Source of the DNA: Candidatus Limnocylindrales bacterium
GTDB taxonomy: Bacteria; Moduliflexota; Moduliflexia; Moduliflexales; JAUQPW01
Reading direction: 5' to 3'
DNA: 64,000 nucleotides
NCBI GenBank assembly: GCA_035559535.1
Contig: DATMBG010000029.1
Location: forward strand, 1-64,000
Each line of letters opens with the position of its first letter. Positions within the stretch are counted from its first letter, which is position 1. Below, piece by piece: positions 62,989 through 64,000 of this stretch. The position numbers and the translations under genes were made by a program. The notes under the pieces are model-generated. The model was not told the DNA's origin and made no database searches. It saw only the letters and a list, made by a program, of their open reading frames with translations.

Positions 62989-63005
62989 TAACCCAATTTG
63001 GGTTA
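62989..63005 (+). promoter_or_regulatory. Palindrome at the expected transcription start
   Basis: TAACCCAA and TTGGGTTA are perfect inverted repeats separated by one T. The site lies over the expected transcription start of the cytochrome gene, a typical operator position for a repressor. Confidence 0.55.
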
Positions 63006-63108
63006 CTTTGAGTAAGAGCATGATACCTTACCTTCTCAATGGATTTGGGACGTGGAGAAAGCATTTCCGGAATCTCGGAGAGAGGATAAGGAAAGATAGT
63101 TAGTAGAA

Positions 63109-63666
63109 ATGATAAAGCAAGCCTTGATCGCAATCCTTTTATTTATGGGCTTTATTCTTACTCCATCCCTTATTAATGAAGTTCCTGCCCAGCAATCTGA
63201 CAGTCGGGTGACCCAGGGTTTCCTCATCAATCCGGTTCCTCTGGTTAATATAAAAGGAAAAAATCTTGCTTTAGTGGGTTTAGGTAGTTATATTGTCAAT
63301 GCCCAGGCAGGTTGTAATGATTGTCACACCTGTCCCTCTTATACGCCGGGGCATAATCCCTTCAGCGGTGGAGATGGCCAATACAATGCTTTTAACTATC
63401 TCGCCGGAGGGGTACCCTTTGGGCCTTTCATCGTATCTGCGAATATTACTCCAGACTCAACCGGGAAACCGGCCGGTCTGACCTTCAATCAGTTCAAGCA
63501 AGCCTTACGTACAGGTCAGGATCCAATGGCTCCCGGTAACATACTCCAGGTGATGCCCTGGCCGGTATTCCGTCATATGACGGATCAGGATCTTCGGGCT
63601 ATTTATGAATACTTGAGCGCTATTCCCCATGCAGAACCGGGAACCTGCTCCGGGCCCGGAGAATAG
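63109..63666 (+). CDS. Secreted c-type cytochrome
   Basis: The 185-residue protein has a signal peptide (MIKQALIAILLFMGFILTPSL, cleavage near AQQ). A single covalent haem site, CNDCH, is in QAGCNDCHTC. A candidate distal axial Met is in LQVMPWPVFRHM, followed by the class I cytochrome helix DQDLRAIYEYLSAIP. It is thus a mono-haem electron carrier in the periplasm. ANITPDSTGKPAGLTFNQFKQALRTG is typical of small cytochrome c proteins linked to dehydrogenases. Its partner is not identified; pdxH follows and is unrelated. Confidence 0.87.
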   Translation: MIKQALIAILLFMGFILTPSLINEVPAQQSDSRVTQGFLINPVPLVNIKGKNLALVGLGSYIVNAQAGCNDCHTCPSYTPGHNPFSGGDGQYNAFNYLAGGVPFGPFIVSANITPDSTGKPAGLTFNQFKQALRTGQDPMAPGNILQVMPWPVFRHMTDQDLRAIYEYLSAIPHAEPGTCSGPGE

Positions 63667-63755
63667 AGGTTTATTTAGATCGACTATTAAGTTGGGAGTC
63701 TGACTGAGAAGCAGGCCCCGAACCGTTTACTATTCAAGAAAAAAGGGAGGCTCTG

Positions 63756-64000
63756 TTGGATACTTCCAGGTTACGTAGGGAGTACAGGTTGGACCGCCTC
63801 AATGAACAGGATTTAGATCCCGATCCCTTTAAACAGTTTAGTAAGTGGTTTCAGCAAGCTCTGGAGGCCCAACTCCTTTTACCCGATGCCATGACGCTGG
63901 CCACCGCAACCCGGGAGGGTAAGCCTTCGGCAAGAATTGTTTTACTGAGAGGTTTTGATGAGCGCGGTTTTGTTTTTTATACCAATTATGAAAGCCAGAA
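63756..64000 (+). CDS. pdxH: Pyridoxamine 5'-phosphate oxidase, N-terminal part (partial)
   Basis: A TTG start at 63756 follows AAGGGAGG (63743-63750). The product begins DTSRLRREYRLDRLNEQDLDPDP, continues FKQFSKWFQQALEAQLLLPDAMTLATA and then shows PSARIVLLRGFDERGFVFYTNYES. This is the FMN-binding N-terminal half of PdxH, which oxidises pyridoxamine or pyridoxine 5'-phosphate to pyridoxal 5'-phosphate. The gene is cut by the right edge after 81 codons. Confidence 0.9.
   Translation, partial: MDTSRLRREYRLDRLNEQDLDPDPFKQFSKWFQQALEAQLLLPDAMTLATATREGKPSARIVLLRGFDERGFVFYTNYESQ

Larger units (their letters stand above)
62454..63108. other. Intergenic region upstream of the cytochrome gene, 655 bp
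   Basis: A partial TCGTCCTGA-type repeat lies near 62547. A reverse fragment of the 42-bp dispersed repeat is at 62651-62672. A GGGCCACTTAAA-type repeat shared with 11162-11205 is at 62844-62886. The cytochrome promoter and palindrome are at 62953-63005. No gene is evident. Confidence 0.6.

Overview
This window looks like a chromosomal segment of a Gram-negative-type, probably autotrophic or mixotrophic bacterium from a poorly cultivated lineage. The evidence is a red-type (form IC) RuBisCO operon, a PEP-CTERM sorted protein (a class tied to exosortase and an outer membrane), a 1.5-kilo-residue PAS/GAF hybrid sensor kinase, and many dispersed GC-rich hairpin repeats between genes. I cannot assign a phylum from sequence alone. 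I saw no tRNA, rRNA, CRISPR array, transposase or integrase.

Left part (1-9.7 kb): a LarA-like racemase-family protein (- strand); a PEP-CTERM protein; an OsmC-family protein and a 3-hydroxyacyl-CoA dehydrogenase; then a NitT/TauT-type ABC importer followed by a broken isochorismatase-family fragment and an arginase-superfamily enzyme. That enzyme has the extended N-terminus and FDRH metal motif that I associate with Ni-dependent guanidine hydrolases, so this operon probably imports and hydrolyses guanidine or a related compound.

Carbon fixation region (9.8-17.3 kb): cbbL, cbbS and cbbX on the - strand. A divergent CbbR-position LysR regulator carries an extra C-terminal LuxR-type DNA-binding domain. 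It is followed by a phosphoribulokinase homologue with several substituted active-site positions and a small transaldolase. The gaps in this region are packed with repeats. A large hybrid histidine kinase follows (17.5-22.0 kb, - strand).

Contractile injection system (22.5-49.6 kb, - strand): about 20 tightly packed genes. Read in transcription order they are a small unknown protein, DUF4255-type tail terminator, sheath, tube, chaperone-like protein, unknown 330-residue protein, DNA-circulation-N/gp53-like protein, coiled tape-measure-like protein, a 1509-residue candidate effector ending in a PD-(D/E)XK-like nuclease module, gpD-like hub, gpV-like spike with an HxH tip, small protein, gp25, gpJ, gpI, and five accessory or fibre-like proteins. 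No capsid, terminase, portal, lysis gene or Afp15-type AAA+ ATPase is present. A dedicated sigma-54 activator with a degenerate receiver lies directly upstream. A good sigma-54 promoter and a perfect 16-bp palindrome sit in the gap between activator and operon. This is the most notable system in the window.

Right part (50-64 kb): a truncated VOC protein; a luciferase-like monooxygenase plus alpha/beta-hydrolase operon with a strong sigma-70 promoter; an HSL-type esterase; a repeat-containing lipoprotein; a frameshifted Uma2 pseudogene; a DacZ-like stand-alone diadenylate cyclase; a TauD-type dioxygenase, a PaaI-type thioesterase and an amidase; ComM; a cytochrome c; and the start of pdxH running off the right edge.
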